From Ramazzottius varieornatus (lineage: Eukaryota; Tardigrada; Eutardigrada; Parachela; Ramazzottiidae), in the NCBI GenBank assembly GCA_001949185.1, contig BDGG01000013.1:1591857-1655856 (forward strand): a stretch of 64,000 nucleotides of DNA, in the 5' to 3' direction. Positions 11,399 through 23,990 of the stretch are shown here, piece by piece (positions within the stretch are counted from its first letter, which is position 1; each line of letters starts with the position of its first letter). The notes beneath the pieces are model-generated. The model made no database searches, had not been told where the DNA came from, and saw only the letters and a list, made by a program, of their open reading frames with translations. Position numbers and translations under genes: made by a program.

Positions 11399-14300
11399 TC
11401 ACCGTAGCTGTTGCCCTCTGGTCAGCTGAGCATAAGCTCCATCCTTTTTCAAGAGTTCTTCATGGGTACCGTGCTCCATTATTTGACCTTTGTCCATCAC
11501 CAGAATGACATCAGCTTCCTTGATGGTCGACAGCCTGTGCGCAATCACTATACAAGTCCTTCCTGCACTCGCAGCTTGCAGCGCCATCTGCACACCCTGA
11601 AGACGACAAAAACATTCCTTTATATATCACGCCATTTCCGGTGGTCACTTTGTAGAGTACAAATTCCATGGCGCTAGGTTACCTTTTCTGAGGTCGAGTC
11701 CAGTGCGGAAGTAGCTTCATCCAGCAGGAGTATCTTAGGGTCCCCTACGACGGCACGAGCAATGGAGACTCGTTGTCGTTCCCCTCCACTCAGCTGAACG
11801 CCTTTCTCCCCGACCCCGGTATCGTATCTGTCAGGTAAGTTTTGGACAAATGCGTGAATATTGGCCACACCAGCCGCTCCGTAGATAGTTTCGTCGGGAA
11901 CAGCGCTGTCTTCGGGTAGGGCGTACAGGATGTTCTCCTTGATGGTCGTGTTGAAAAGGATAGGTTCTTGGGCCACAATGGACATGCGCGACCGAAAGTG
12001 CTCCAGGTTTAATGTTTTTATGTCCACTCCGTCGACCAGCTGCAAAGCTTACAGTAAACCATCACAAAAAGGTGTTCTTCAGGGTTGCTTGCAGTATCGT
12101 GGTCGACTTACAATCTGCCCTTCCGATGGATCGTAGAATCGTTCGAGCAACGCCACCACCGTACTTTTTCCACAGCCGCTGGCTCCAACTATCGCCAAAG
12201 TCTGTCCGGGCCGAACGTGGAAACTCAAGCTTTTCAGGATGGGAACATCGGGACGTGACGGGTAGGTGAAGGAGACGTTGCGGAATTCAATATCCCCTTG
12301 CATATTCTGAAAAATTTCCATCGTCGCGATCTGACTATTCTATGTACAGTGTAATAGAAAACGTACCAGTGTTTGTCCAGAAGGGTCAAAGACGTCGATG
12401 GCTGGGATTTGGTTCATCATTTTCAAAATTAACCCAGCCGATATCCTAGCCTTGGAGTAATCAGGCAAGAATGCCGAGACTTGGCCGAACGTCATGGCTA
12501 CAAAGGCTATGCCGAAGAAGACGCGAAAGACATCGGCAAACTCCATATCGCCATTTGACACTAGGTAAAAGCCGAAGCGGAAGGCTCCAGCATACAAGAA
12601 GAAAATGATGGCTTGTGAGAAGGCATACGTTACAGCGTAGATCTTGTTGCGTCGGAGGTTGAGTCGATGCGGAAACTCGGCGTACTTCTCGAACGTTTGG
12701 TAAAAGAAAGCTTCTTGAGAAAGTGACTGGACAGTCTGGATATTTTCGATAGCCTCTGAAGCAGTCTGTAAACATTTCCAACGAACAAATCAATCTTCAA
12801 GTATATGCTGCAGCATCGTCCACACATTTTAGTTGTGACTTGGCAAAGGTATATTGAAGAGAAACGGCGCCAAAGTTCAAGCCTTTCTTCCACGTACATT
12901 TCCTGCTCGTTCAGCTTCGCGTGTATCCTTGTTCTGGTCACCGGTGTGAAACTTCATGCTGAGAGCGCCAGCAGCGACGAGAATAGGCCCGGTGCCAATG
13001 ATGACCAGGCCCAGCTTCCATCCAAAGACCACAGCGATAGTGATGGCGCACGTCGCGGCCACCAAAGAATTCACCATAATGCCCAATCGGATACCAGTCG
13101 CCTGAAGTAATTCCAGATTTTTCCCAATTCCTTATCGATATACTGTACGGGTATATATCTCTTGCGTTCAGTTTTTAGCCTACCCCTTTGATCATCGGGG
13201 CGTCCGTAGCCAACCGCGTGGTCAACTTTCCGGTCGCATGTCGCTCCTCGTCAAAATATGCCATATCCTGCCTCAAAATATTCCTGAACGCTACAAACCA
13301 AACATTCCCAAACATTGTCAAAACTACCTATCAAGCAATCAATCATAGTACATCGGAGAATAGGACGAACGTACTGCGAAGCCGTAAGCGATGCGTCAGC
13401 TTATCCCCGCTGCTTCCAAACATGGACGTCTGCAGAAAATGTCCAAGACCCATTCCGGCTACGACGATAGTATGCGAATACAGTTTGGTACGACAGGGTG
13501 CATGAAATACCAAAACCAACCTCCAAGGACAAGGAACATGCAAGCCCAGAAAGTAGCGGCTGCCTTCAGCGCATCCCCCGTCTGCTGAAACTCCTCAAAC
13601 ATCTGACTATACAGCAACGAGAAGGCCGGCATACCGCAGCCCAATAATATACTCCCACATGTCCCTACGACGATCCATTTCACCTCTGGTGTATTTTCCC
13701 TCAATATCCGGAAGAACGTGGGCGCTTCGGCTTGTTCTTCCTTCAGTTCCCTCATCTTTTCCTCCAACGAGTCCTTTTCCGTCTCTTTCTTGTTCTTCTT
13801 GACCGACTTCTGTCTGTGGACTTTGGCTTTAGATTCACTCAGTTCTTCCTTCAGACTTCGCTGGCTGTCACGCCTCTTCGAAGTCTGCGCGTCCGTCCGA
13901 TGTAAGCGTTGCAGTGTGACCAATTCGTGGTACATGGCTTTGTGACTGAGCAGTTCCTCGTGGGTTCCTTGTTCGACGACTTGGCCCTTGTCCATGACGT
14001 AGATGGTGTTGGCGTTCTGGATGGTGGACAGGCGGTGGGCGATGGCGATGGTTGCGCGGTTCTGGCAGGCTTTGTCGATGGCTACTTGGACTACGTGTTC
14101 GGACTCTGCGTCCAGGGCGGAGGTGGCTTCGTCGAGCAGAAGGATGGTGGGGTTGGTGACGAGGGCGCGGGCAATGGCGATACGCTGACGTTGGCCACCG
14201 GAAAGCTGGCTTCCGCGTTCACCGACTGTTGTATTGTAACCCTGTAAACGAAATTTGTCTGATCTCAGGTGTTATCGACACGAATGATGATGGTAAAGAG

Positions 14301-17300
14301 ACCGCTTCAGGATTCGGATGCCATGTACCTCCGGTAAAGTGATGATGAAACTGTGGATGTTAGCAGCGCGAGCAGCTTGCTCAACTTCCTCCTGTCCTAC
14401 TTGTCTTCCCAGCGCGATATTGTCGGCTGCGAGAAAAGGAAACTTTTTTCATATTTTCTGATCCTGGGAAAGCGGAACAGTGCACTTACCGATGGTGAAT
14501 CCAAAGAGTACCGGCATCTGGCCGACGACTCCGATTTTTGAGCGGAGCCAGTGGACATTCAGGTCTTTGATGTCGACACCGTCCAGTAGGACCTGCCACA
14601 AGGTCCAGGTTTTATCGCAGACACTCCAATTGATAAAGAAAATGTGGTTGTCACCTGGCCTTCCTCGGGATCGTAGAAGCGTTGGAGGAGAGCAAGTAAG
14701 GTGGACTTGCCGCAGCCACTGTTTCCGACTAAAGCGATGGTCTCGTTCGGGTTAACCGACACATCGACGCCAGATAGCACCTGAGTACAAACGAACGGTA
14801 TGACAGTGGAAAAAACGAACAGTGTTGAAGTGTTCAACACAGTCCTACGGCTAGCAAGCTAACCTGGACATCGGGACGCGTTGGATAACGGAACTTGACG
14901 TTTCTGAATTCAATTTTTCCATGACACTGCTGCGGTTTCAGCCCGCTTTCAGAGTACGCATCGATGTTAGGAACCTGAAGGTGAAGCCGAAATTTACTTT
15001 CTGGTTCGCCGTTCGACTTGGAAACCTCTTACGCTGTCAATGACTTCAAAGACGGTGGCAGCAGCTCCCTTGGCCGTAGCGATTACAGCCAGATGTGGAG
15101 AAGCGATACCAATAGAGAAGGCTCCGATCACCACCGAGAAAATAACCGTAAAGATTTCACCGACTTCCCTTTCGCCTTTCAGCAGCAACGTTGACCCGTA
15201 CCTTCAAAAATGAGCTCTCAATAAAGTTCTATGTCAGCCGAAAATTTTCGCTCAGTTTTCCGGTCTTACCAGAAGGCCAGTGCGTAAGTTGCGTAGAGGA
15301 TCATGAAGACAAGACCCATTCCAGTACCCATCACGAAGGCTTTCTTGATACCCAATTTCTCACTGGCCTCCAGTTCCCGGTCATACCTACAAGGAGGGTT
15401 TGTCGTCAGCGAAAGTGTTGAATTCAGTCTGTCCTGAACTTTGAGTTGAGTTACCGTTTGACTTCTCTTTTCTGACCGCCGAATGCAGTCACAGTTCGGA
15501 TGGAGCTTAGTACTTCCTCCGCAATGGCTCCAGCCTTGACGTACTTTTCTTGCTCCATTGTAGACGCTGATGAAATAACCTATAGCAAATATTAACAACA
15601 GCTGCTCTGAAGCAATCGTTGACAGGTAATTGATAGGGAGCTATTGGAAGATAACATACAACGCAATTATGATTACGCCTTGTGTACCTTGGCGATAAAG
15701 GCGCCGGCTATGGCCAAGAAGGGTACCACTGACAGCATGACTAGCGTCAAGTCCCATGCTTTGTAGAAACCCACGCTGAAGCCACCGATGAACTGCGCGA
15801 ATCCAAAGATGGCGAAGGACATTTTGTCACCCAGACCTTCTTTCACACGTTCCATGTCACTATTGAACAGCATAAAAAATGTCGAAAAATGCCGCGGAAT
15901 TTGGCGTGCACTATTGTCTTACTCGGAAAGGCGGGAAGTCAGCGAACCACTTTCATGACTATCAAACCAGGCCATTTCTTGACGGAGGATCGAATGGAGA
16001 AACTTCTTGCGCATCTTGTGAATTTGTCGCTCACAGGCCGTTGTCCAACAGGCTACCTGAATAAGCAGCGAATTTTTTGGAGTGTATAAAAGTGTCGCAG
16101 TATGGCATTGATAGCATCGTCTAGACCTATGAACAGCTGGACACTTTTCCAGGTTGCTTTCCTGACCTGAATACTGCTGGACACCAGTACGACGCATCCA
16201 ATGTAAGCGTAACGTAGTACGACAATGTCCATCTTCCTGGTCATTTCGGCCATGAAGTCCGGAGGAACCCCTGTTGGGTCAATCGCACGTGATGTCCCGT
16301 CGTCGCCCATTAGCATTGTCACGAAGAAAGTCTTCAGTTCTCCTACAGAGACAAGAGATCCAGTAAAATCCACTACATCTGGTCAAATCTCTGCACCCGA
16401 TTCTGGACACCAGCCTTCGACATACCATAAACGAAATTCAACATCTTTTCATCGAAAGCTTCGTCCAGTTTTCCTGGGCCAAGGTTGGAAGACTGATTGT
16501 TGACGACGTTTGGGAATGGCGTCGATGTGTTCGAGGGAGTGGAAAATAAATTCGTCATGTCGCCTACAGTTTAGGGGAATATTATCGTCAAGCTGCCCAT
16601 AAATGTCCGCTTTGGTATGAATAGTGGCCAAAGAGCACCTTACCAAAAACAACGTTCATCGCTGGCCAGGCCTACAAAACAGGAGCAAAATTTCAAGAGA
16701 GCACATTCGGGAAGCTGTACAGTCTTGTCATTATTTTCGTCATTAATTTCTTGCATGTAATCATCACACATACCAAGCCGGTTATGCATGCACAGATGCT
16801 TCCGATGATCATCAACGCTATATCCAGTCCCGTTGCAAACCGGAACTGCAAAACAAGACATAATGAAAGTTTCAACACGTCTCCCCGTTTAGTCGGAACT
16901 TGCGCTGCTTCAAGTCTGGCCTCCGCCTGATGCAAAGATGCTCATCATCGCTCATGCATTAAGCACAGAAGTTTGAGCTTACCAGTGAAAGGAATGGCAC
17001 CGGCGGGACACTCGGCTCCTTTTCCTTCTCGTCCTTCTTGTCATCTTCCGGTCCCTTCCTGGAAACGGCGAAGTAACGCCTGTTACCCATACTGTACTGA
17101 GATCATGAGAACGAGATTCGGGAGGGAGAGATTCAGATCCGGAAGTATTCACCAAAATGCTCGAGAAATTCACGGCATAGTTGCGCTACAGAGTGAATGA
17201 CTCAGCCGAGAACATTTCTCGTTTTCTGTTGACACAAGCAACACACATTTTCTCGTTGCTGATTCACTCCTTGAGCTGCACGGTCTTCACCGCCAACAGG

Positions 17301-17666
17301 CCAAGATTGATCAGCGTGATGAACAGCTCTTATTATGCAAGCAAAACCGGCTCAAAAATACAGCGTCATCGGAGTACTGTAAATCCATAATATCGATATA
17401 CTGTACAGTATGCATCGACATCGCATTGCTTACTTGACTGGATCGGTGAACGTGCCATCGATCGTCACAAAAGACCCGCGCTTTGTCTGTCCATCCATCA
17501 GGTTATCCGTGCTCGGTACATGTATGAAAGCTGGATTATCGTAACCGGTGTATGCTCCCGTAGTCCCTCCATTCGAATCAGCAGGTAACTTCGATCCAGT
17601 GTACTTTACGTTGTCCTCGTTGGACGCCGCCATATCAGTGAACATTGCGTCGCATGTGGCTACCAT
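11399..17666 (-). CDS. ABCB1-like: ABC transporter subfamily B, full transporter (P-glycoprotein-like)
   Basis: Plasma-membrane ATP-driven efflux pump in the layout TMD1-NBD1-TMD2-NBD2, in roughly 20 small exons. The start at 17666 ([18 protein letters not shown]) opens exon 17434-17666, followed by exons 16983-17058, 16774-16845 and 16644-16671. TMD1 shows [50 protein letters not shown] and [22 protein letters not shown]1 (about 13.95-14.9 kb) has Walker [10 protein letters not shown], signature [15 protein letters not shown], Walker [13 protein letters not shown] and the H-loop AHRLST. A highly charged linker (13.75-13.93 kb) follows. NBD2 (11.4-12.3 kb) has [29 protein letters not shown] and IAHRLSTI. 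The gene ends at the stop 11399-11401. All key residues in both catalytic sites are intact, so both should hydrolyse ATP. Length is about 1,250-1,300 residues, normal for the family. Substrate unknown; xenobiotic export is typical. Confidence 0.93.
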
Positions 17667-18076
17667 TCCTCATGTTCACCAGGAAGCAAATTCAGCAGCA
17701 CCTTCGATTAACGTCGGGAAACTTACGAGTTTTCTGAGAAAACTTGAGAAACGTTTCGAATGCGGCCTAGCGTTCACCTGCCGACGGTGACAAATCGTCT
17801 TTACTTTGTAGTGGTTACATCGTCCAATGCAAGAATCGAAATTGTTTCGTTATCTTTCTTCTGACTTTATCAGAGGAAACCGTATCTATCAGTAGGGCAC
17901 TATGAAGTATGAAGTGTGATTTCTGTGAACTGTGATTTTTGACGGGTGTATGCGATCCCGACAATATACGCAGTTTAATCCGAATTCCGGTTCCGGCCAC
18001 GCCCATCAAGGTAAGCCACCAGGTGAAACTGTCCCTCTAGCAGGATTTTTATTTGTTCTCAGGTGGACACGACGGT

Positions 18077-18435
18077 AGAGTGAATTTGACCAAGCTCTGG
18101 TCGAAGCAATTGGTCAATTTTTCGTCCAAATTTGGACAATAAACACTTGGCCAATGGTCAACTCTTCGGCCAGTTCTATGACCGTTGTTCAGTTTTGTGG
18201 TCAACATTTCGACCAATGGTCAAAATTTTGGCCACAAGTTTTGACCAACAGCCAAATTTTTGGCCAAAGTTTGACCAATTCGCCAAAATCGTAGACCATT
18301 GGACGAACCAATGGTCAACAGTTTGACCAAAGACGATCGGTCAATCTTGCTATAAGCATTGGCCAACATTTCGTTGAGCAATATTGGCCAAAAGTTGACT
18401 AGTTGGTCCGATGAAGAGTTAGTCAAATCCACTCT
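18077..18435. repeat. TTGACCAA-rich inverted-repeat element, copy 1
   Basis: Bounded by AGAGTGAATTTGACCAA at the left and its complement TAGTCAAATCCACTCT at the right. The interior is almost wholly built from short palindromic words around TTGACCA, TGGTCAA and TTGGCCAA, in both orientations, giving high self-complementarity. A second copy with the same ends is at 32531-32766. A non-coding MITE-like element. Confidence 0.75.
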
Positions 18436-18560
18436 GGTCTCAATATCGGTGGCTTACTCAACAACCAACGATATGCTATCTTTTGTGCCGTGAAACCGGG
18501 GCATGGTTGGACCATCTGGACACGGTGAGGTGGATTCGTGTCCTTAAGCGATGCACGAAT

Positions 18561-18727
18561 ACAGTGTACGACAAAATAAACCGTTAAAAGTGGTTGTATG
18601 GAGCCAGATGGTTAAAGCCAATGACATTTGTGCATGCAGCAAAGCCTAATTCTCATCCGCTGAGTCGTAAGGTAGCTCAGCTGGAGTGTTACGCCCATTT
18701 TTAACGGTTAATTTTGTCGTACACTGT
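18561..18727. repeat. Short inverted-repeat element ACAGTGTACGACAAAAT
   Basis: 167 bp. Left end ACAGTGTACGACAAAATAAA then CCGTTAAAAG; right end TTTTAACGGTTAATTTTGTC then GTACACTGT, the inverted complement with few mismatches. No coding sequence inside. A single copy in this window. Confidence 0.75.
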
Positions 18728-19021
18728 ACCGCAACAATGGACGTCAGATCAGAATCGGTAATTGATGATGGTGGACATTTTGGACCAGTCAAAAAGTCTC
18801 TTCCCTCTGTTGAAAATGCAGTCTTCCCAGCTGACCTCCAAATGCCCAATGACCGTCGAAGTACAAGGAGAAAATAGGGGAGTTGTCAGGCAGGGTGGAC
18901 TTGTCAGGTCGAACTTCTGCCTTCCGTTCATCCAAATCTTCTGATTTTGAACTGCCCATTCTGTTGTGGAATTCAGGTCTGTATCTGTCAAACCAAGTTG
19001 AAATCAGAAGATTCGGATGAG

Positions 19022-19108
19022 TAAAACAGTTGGCAGCAGGTCGAAAGCGGCAACGCACATTGAATTAAGCTGGCCATTGCCACTTTCGGTCGGCTACCAA
19101 CTGTTTTT
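19022..19108. repeat. Imperfect foldback (AAACAGTTGGCAGC...)
   Basis: The left arm AAACAGTTGGCAGCAGGTCG continuing AAAGCGGCAA pairs with TTGCCACTTTCGGTCGGC then TACCAACTGTTT. Stem of about 30 bp with several mismatches and a centre of about 25 nt. Function unknown; likely another small transposon remnant. Confidence 0.5.
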
Positions 19109-20681
19109 TCCATGCCAACAGTTAGGTCAAGTTTTGATGTGGTGGCAGCACCGGAAATGTATGGCAAGCATAGAGATTAAGTTGCGACCCAGACTTACTA
19201 GGAAGTTCCACGTCAGTTTCGAACCAATTTCCACGTCAGAATGGGCAGTTCTCAAAGCAATCCACAATGAATGTGGATGTCTAATTCGCTGGGACCATCT
19301 TAGCAGGAACAAGCTTACGCCAACAACCCAGGGTCTGTCGAACAAACGCTTTCATCCTGCGAAGTTCCCAATAAAATGAGCATGAACAGGCTTTTGTCAT
19401 GAGGAACGATACGGGTAATTTTTGCAGGACACTTTTGCCGGAGATTTACTTTGATCTGCTCAATAGCTCGAGGTTTTAGCCACATTTTGGCCGTTCGGGC
19501 TTTCCCAATAACCTGTCGCGTGACGGGAATAGCGAAAAATGACCCTCATTAATAATATTCCTTATCAACTACCGTAGTACCGCTGCTCAGCGGTTGAATG
19601 TTAAAGGACTAGCTGGAAAGTCACGTTTTCGGAAAGACCACACTATGTTTCTGCAAGATGGTTCTTGACCTATGGAAGTTGGACGACGGGTTCAAAGAGA
19701 TACGAGGAAACAAAGCAGGGCCATGGGGTGGCGACTGAATATGAGGTCGGTCGATATGACTTTGCGTTTTCTGGGGGCAAAGTCATATCGACCGATATTT
19801 TTTGCAAATTTGTTAGTTGACGTTCAAGTTCTCCCGCATGAGTCATGTTGTGTACCAACACTCCTTGTTCTCAGGCGGCTGGTCCTGAGCCCGTGCGTTG
19901 ACAACTGGTGGAAAAGTCTTGATTCAAACCCAAACGAGAAAGTTTTTTCTACTTTTTCCGAATTTTCTTTTTCAAGAGCGAGCAAAGCAACATGGTAGCG
20001 AATTATATCATCGTGTGGAGCTAGGTGAGGACTTAACGATGCCAGTTAACAATGATCGTATTGCGGCTTCAGGATTTTCTAAAACCGGAAAACGTGTCTT
20101 ACCGCTTGTAAACGCGACCGGTAAAATGCGCCGCTTTAGTGGGCTGGCGAAAATCAAATTTCTCCCGTCTCACGGACTTCCAGAAACATTTCAATAAGTT
20201 GCCCGGTAGATCTACCGGGGTGTGTTCTATCTTTGTGTGGGATTGCTTTGCGGTGGAAACTGTTGCTGCCCGCAAAATGAATGGTCAGATTTCCGAGACT
20301 TTGTCCATGTTTCCACTCGGAAAATTCTGGCAGCGCGCGTTGTCGGACGAAATCTAAAACTGATTTCGAGACAGCATTCACTGGAGCATTTGTCAGAACC
20401 GTCAGCATGTGTGGAATAAAACTTGTGCGCTCAAAAAAACTGTTTTCGCAAAAGTGGTGGTTTATTTCAATAGTGACGACCTCTTTTGGATGAATTTCTA
20501 AAGGTTAACACCGATCAATAAGTTGAACCCGGGAAGCGGATCCAAAAGTTCACCGATAATGCATCCTGTTGCAAAAAATTCGGGAGGAAAAACTTTGCTG
20601 GAACGGGAGAAAGGATTTTTTTCAAATTGGTGTCGGAAAAAGAGTAACAAGTCACACTTCCGCACCTAATATGAACTTTAG
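19109..20681. other. Gene-poor stretch with foldbacks
   Basis: No convincing coding sequence. It holds a perfect 19-bp hairpin at 19747-19795 and an 18-bp perfect palindrome at 20202-20219 (CCCGGTAGATCTACCGGG). Open frames here lack domains and heptads and look like shadows. An upstream exon for the RING exon at 20682 may hide here, but I cannot identify one. Confidence 0.4.
19747..19795. repeat. Perfect 19-bp hairpin with 11-nt loop
   Basis: TCGGTCGATATGACTTTGC (19747-19765) is followed, after an 11-nt loop, by its exact reverse complement GCAAAGTCATATCGACCGA (19777-19795). Too symmetrical to be chance drift; could be the centre of a recent foldback element or a small structured RNA. Confidence 0.7.
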
Positions 20682-20914
20682 TTTTGTACCAGACTTCACT
20701 GTTCAAAGTTGCGTACAATGTCATACTTGATGTTCCAGAGCGGACCGCGGACTGTGTGATCTGCTTGTCTGAGCGACCCAGCATCGCCTTTGCTCCGTGC
20801 GGACACAAGCAAGCATGTCGAAATTGTACGTCAAAGGTATTCGAAAGCGACAACCCGAATTGTCCTACATGTCGCGCAGAGATCAGGCAGCTACTCTGTA
20901 CTACGAATCTTTGA
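20682..20914 (+). CDS. Orphan RING-HC (C3HC4) zinc-finger exon
   Basis: A reading frame with no Met of its own follows a plausible acceptor (AACTTTAG at about 20674-20681). It ends at TGA 20912-20914, and AATAAA follows at 20921-20926, so this looks like a true 3' exon. The RING reads CVICLSERP..FAPCGHKQACRNCTS..CPTCRAEI, with all eight zinc ligands of a C3HC4 finger. A C-terminal RING of this style is common in E3 ubiquitin ligases of the neuralized, MEX3 and IAP-like types. The upstream part of the gene was not found in the repeat-filled 3 kb before it. It is either a long-intron gene or a fragment left by rearrangement. Confidence 0.6.
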
Positions 20915-21070
20915 GTGATCAATAAAATGATCCACCACTTGTTACGGCATGGTCGCGCCGATTCCGTGGAGAAATTGAAGCTGGGGAAAAACGCACTCCG
21001 AAGCAGTGTTGACTGCTATCTTATTCGAGAGCTCTTTTGAGGTGCGAACGAAAAAAACCAAAACATAGTG

Positions 21071-21204
21071 CTACAGTGTACGCCCATATGGTCACCCCAA
21101 ACTGGGCGGAGTTTTTGGGGGCTATAGTTGTGCCAACGTTCGATTGGTTAACTTCACTCTGACCAACGCCCAGATTGGGGTGACCAAATTGGCGTACACT
21201 GTAG
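21071..21204. repeat. 134-bp MITE with CTACAGTGTACGCC ends
   Basis: The left terminal repeat CTACAGTGTACGCCCATATG continuing GTCACCCCAA is mirrored at the right by TTGGGGTGACCAAATTGGCG then TACACTGTAG. The interior has GGGCGGAGTTT near the left and GCCCAGATTGG near the right, also partly complementary. No coding capacity. Confidence 0.8.
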
Positions 21205-21738
21205 CTACAAAATTAAGCTGTGGGGGTGTCAACCAACTGATATAAAGAAGCAAATTTAGCACTAGTTTCCGCACACAACACTGTTTCATCTTATTCTTAT
21301 TCCATCGGCTACCAAAAATTTAGCATGGCCGACATCCGAAAATTGTTCTAACCACTGCCTGCACGGACCGCTCACGGCAGATGAATGCAAATGCTTGTCA
21401 TGCCAACTGGTGCAGGTCAAGTTCAGGTTGATTGAATAACTCGTGCATTAATTCCTGCGCTCTTTTCCTGATAAAGGAACTACTTCATATATCTTTTAAC
21501 AAGAATAAGTTTTGCATTAGAAGGACCGGGGCCTCCTCCTGCACAAAGGAATGCCATAAACTCGCAGATTATTCGCTGGCAATCCTACGAAATATCAACA
21601 TGGCGTACTTCGGGTGCGGAGCGGCTAGCTGGAACACAGTGAATTCCCATAGAAACTGTGGTTATGCGCAGATAGGGATGAAGGCAACAGCCACAGGTGC
21701 AAATGTGATCGGCTGGCTCGTTCAGCCCTGTTCGTAAA

Positions 21739-23207
21739 ATGGGACTGAAGTTTTCTCGACACTATCCGATCGTGCATCAGTTCGACGAGGATGCCATACA
21801 CGACAAGAACCCGTACTATATGGTGTTTGCCACCGGAATCCAAGGATGGCGTCCAAGTACGGTAGGCTACTGTCCACAAATCTAATCTGTAGTATGTTTC
21901 ACTAGAATACATAAAGGAAGTTATGCAGACATCTCATCTTCTTACAGCTATGGAAGACGCGCACATTATTCAGTTAGCTGCAGTGGGAGATGATCAGGCT
22001 TCAGCTTTCTTCGCACTATTCGACGGACATGGAGGTTCGTATTGCTTTCGCAACTCTTTCCATTCTGCCGTCGTAACTCTTTTGTTCAATGAGAAAGAAC
22101 CGCTGTGCAGGGCGTATTTTTTTGCAGGACCTGACATCGCTCAGTTTGCTGCTGCGAACATTCAGTCTAGAGTTCTTCAACATCCTAAGCTTTGTAAGTT
22201 CTCCACGACTTAAATTCTGCTGCTTCCTCTATAACACAGCTTTTCTTCTGGGAACGAAGACGAAAATTCCTGTTACGCTTTGCGACATGCTTTGTTGGAA
22301 ATCGACAAGGAAGCGTACGCCCTCGGGAACGGTAAGCGATTGGCTCATACAACCTGCGTCCATCTTGCGGGAATGACGGGGAATTCCCGCCGGCTGAAGC
22401 GTAGAGCTAACATCTGACCTTCTGTAGACAGTGAGAACCCGGAGAAATACCACTTGATCGGATGTACGGCCGTCGTCACACTGATCAAGGACAGGAAAAT
22501 CTATTGTGTTGGTCAAACTTGATCTGATTCAAGCGAGGCTGACAGGAGTTACATGCCAATAAATGATGTGACCATTTCGTTACAGGCAAATATCGCTGAT
22601 TCGCGCTGTATAGCCAGTGTCAGCGGGCATGCTATCCAGCTATCCATCGAGCACAAACCAACAGATCCTGTGGAGCTAGAGAGAGTGACTACGCACAAGG
22701 GAAACTTAAAGGGGTACGTGGAGAACGGTCGAATAAATGGAAATCTGGCGGTACCGCGAGCTCTTGGAGATTTCTACTACAAGAACAACATGGAAGGTCC
22801 CCCACACGAGCGCATAGTTACTGCGTGGGCGGACATCACTGTTCGAACCATAACAGACGATTGGGAATTCATCGTGATGGCCTGTGATGGAATATGGGAC
22901 GTAATGACCAATTCCGAGGTCGTGGAATTTGTACGGAACCGCTTCGCTCAGCACCTGGAACCACGAAGAGTACGCCAAGATAATATTCCATTTTAATCGC
23001 ACTGGTCCCTGTCCATCAATGTTTTTTTTCCAGATAGCTCAAGATCTTTTGTATACCTGCTTGGCTCCAGACACTTCCATGGGCGGACTGGGTGCGGACA
23101 ACATGACGATCGAAATCATTGCCATACTTGGTGGACGGAGCTTCGAGGAGTTTTGCGAGAAATGTGCGACGGACCCAGCTGAAAACTGCCCTCTCCAGTT
23201 GAAGTGA
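21739..23207 (+). CDS. PP2C-family (PPM) Ser/Thr phosphatase
   Basis: Mg/Mn-dependent protein phosphatase. The ATG at 21739 gives MGLKFSRHYPIVHQFDED. Exons read: 21739-21856, 21948-22034, 22128-22193, 22240-22331, 22428-22511, 22586-22969 and 23034-23207. Motifs in order: GWRPTMEDAH, FFALFDGHGG (metal-binding Asp), DENSCYALRHALLEIDKEAY, GCTAVVTLIKDRKIYCV, ADSRC (canonical GDSR), NGNLAVPRALGDF, FIVMACDGIWDVMTNSEVV and GLGADNMTIEIIAIL. The set resembles the PPM1A/B/G branch. Odd points: with canonical splice sites the joins between exons 3-4 and 5-6 each miss the conserved frame by one base, and the GD of GDSR is AD. It may use unusual splice sites, carry assembly indels, or be starting to decay. 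Confidence 0.85.
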
Positions 23208-23990
23208 GGCATCGTCCTGTCTACTTTAACTGAATCAATGCAGGAGACCTGTCAAAACAGCCGTGGGTGTTATGTTTTCCAGTTACTACGAGGAATCCTT
23301 GGGCAACAAAGTAGGAATGAACTTGAAGTACTAAGCACTGAAACTCCGTGCTTATGCCGGCTAACTTCGGCGAAGGTCTTCCTCGCCTCTCAGCATCGGG
23401 CTAATTTCTCAGACTCGTCTTTCGGGATTTCAAGAGTTGGGATTGCTTGTCATTTTCTTCGAGTACTGGGAGTGATTTGTTTATTTGCAGTGTTTAGCGC
23501 TGCTATTTTCCTTCTTGCTGTCATCCATCTGAAGATCCTCTGTTCTTCTGCGCCATACAGTAGGCGGATGCGCTGCTTTTCATTTTTCACGTAGATCTGC
23601 ATAGTTGGAATCTGCTCCTACCTTCCTGTCTTGAAAGGATCGTGATCTACCGCGTTCTTTACAATATCTTTAGAAAATTAGTTTCGCGAGTACGAGAAGA
23701 CGTCAATAAGAGAAGCGTTACTAAATCACACCTACATCAGGGCTCGAACGTAAGACATGGCCTGATACCGCGTTTTCCGGTGGAGTAGGTCGCGTCACGC
23801 TCGAATCCTTTGCTAATCGAAATTAAGTCTCCTGAAGCGTAACCAAATAGATTCTGAAGCTATTCTAGTTCTTCCTAAAAATCTTTGGTTGTTTTTTGAG
23901 TAGCCATACAGAAACCAGAAACAATCGGTTCTCCATGTTGAATGTTGTTTGTTATGCGGTCTTTCGGTAGTACGTGCTGCTCCGAGAGTT
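23208..23990. other. Intergenic stretch, nothing recognised
   Basis: Downstream of the phosphatase. One open frame at 23238-23594 has a hydrophobic tail but no supporting start or domain. No hairpin element was noticed. Weak tRNA B-box-like words near 23735 and 23800 do not form a tRNA. Confidence 0.4.

Noticed and set aside
13718-14247. Plus-strand frames opposite the ABC transporter linker and NBD1
   Set aside because: Complement shadows of well-conserved minus-strand exons.
23730-23815. Possible tRNA B-box motifs (GGCTCGAAC, GCTCGAATCC)
   Set aside because: A- and B-box spacing is wrong and no cloverleaf can be drawn.
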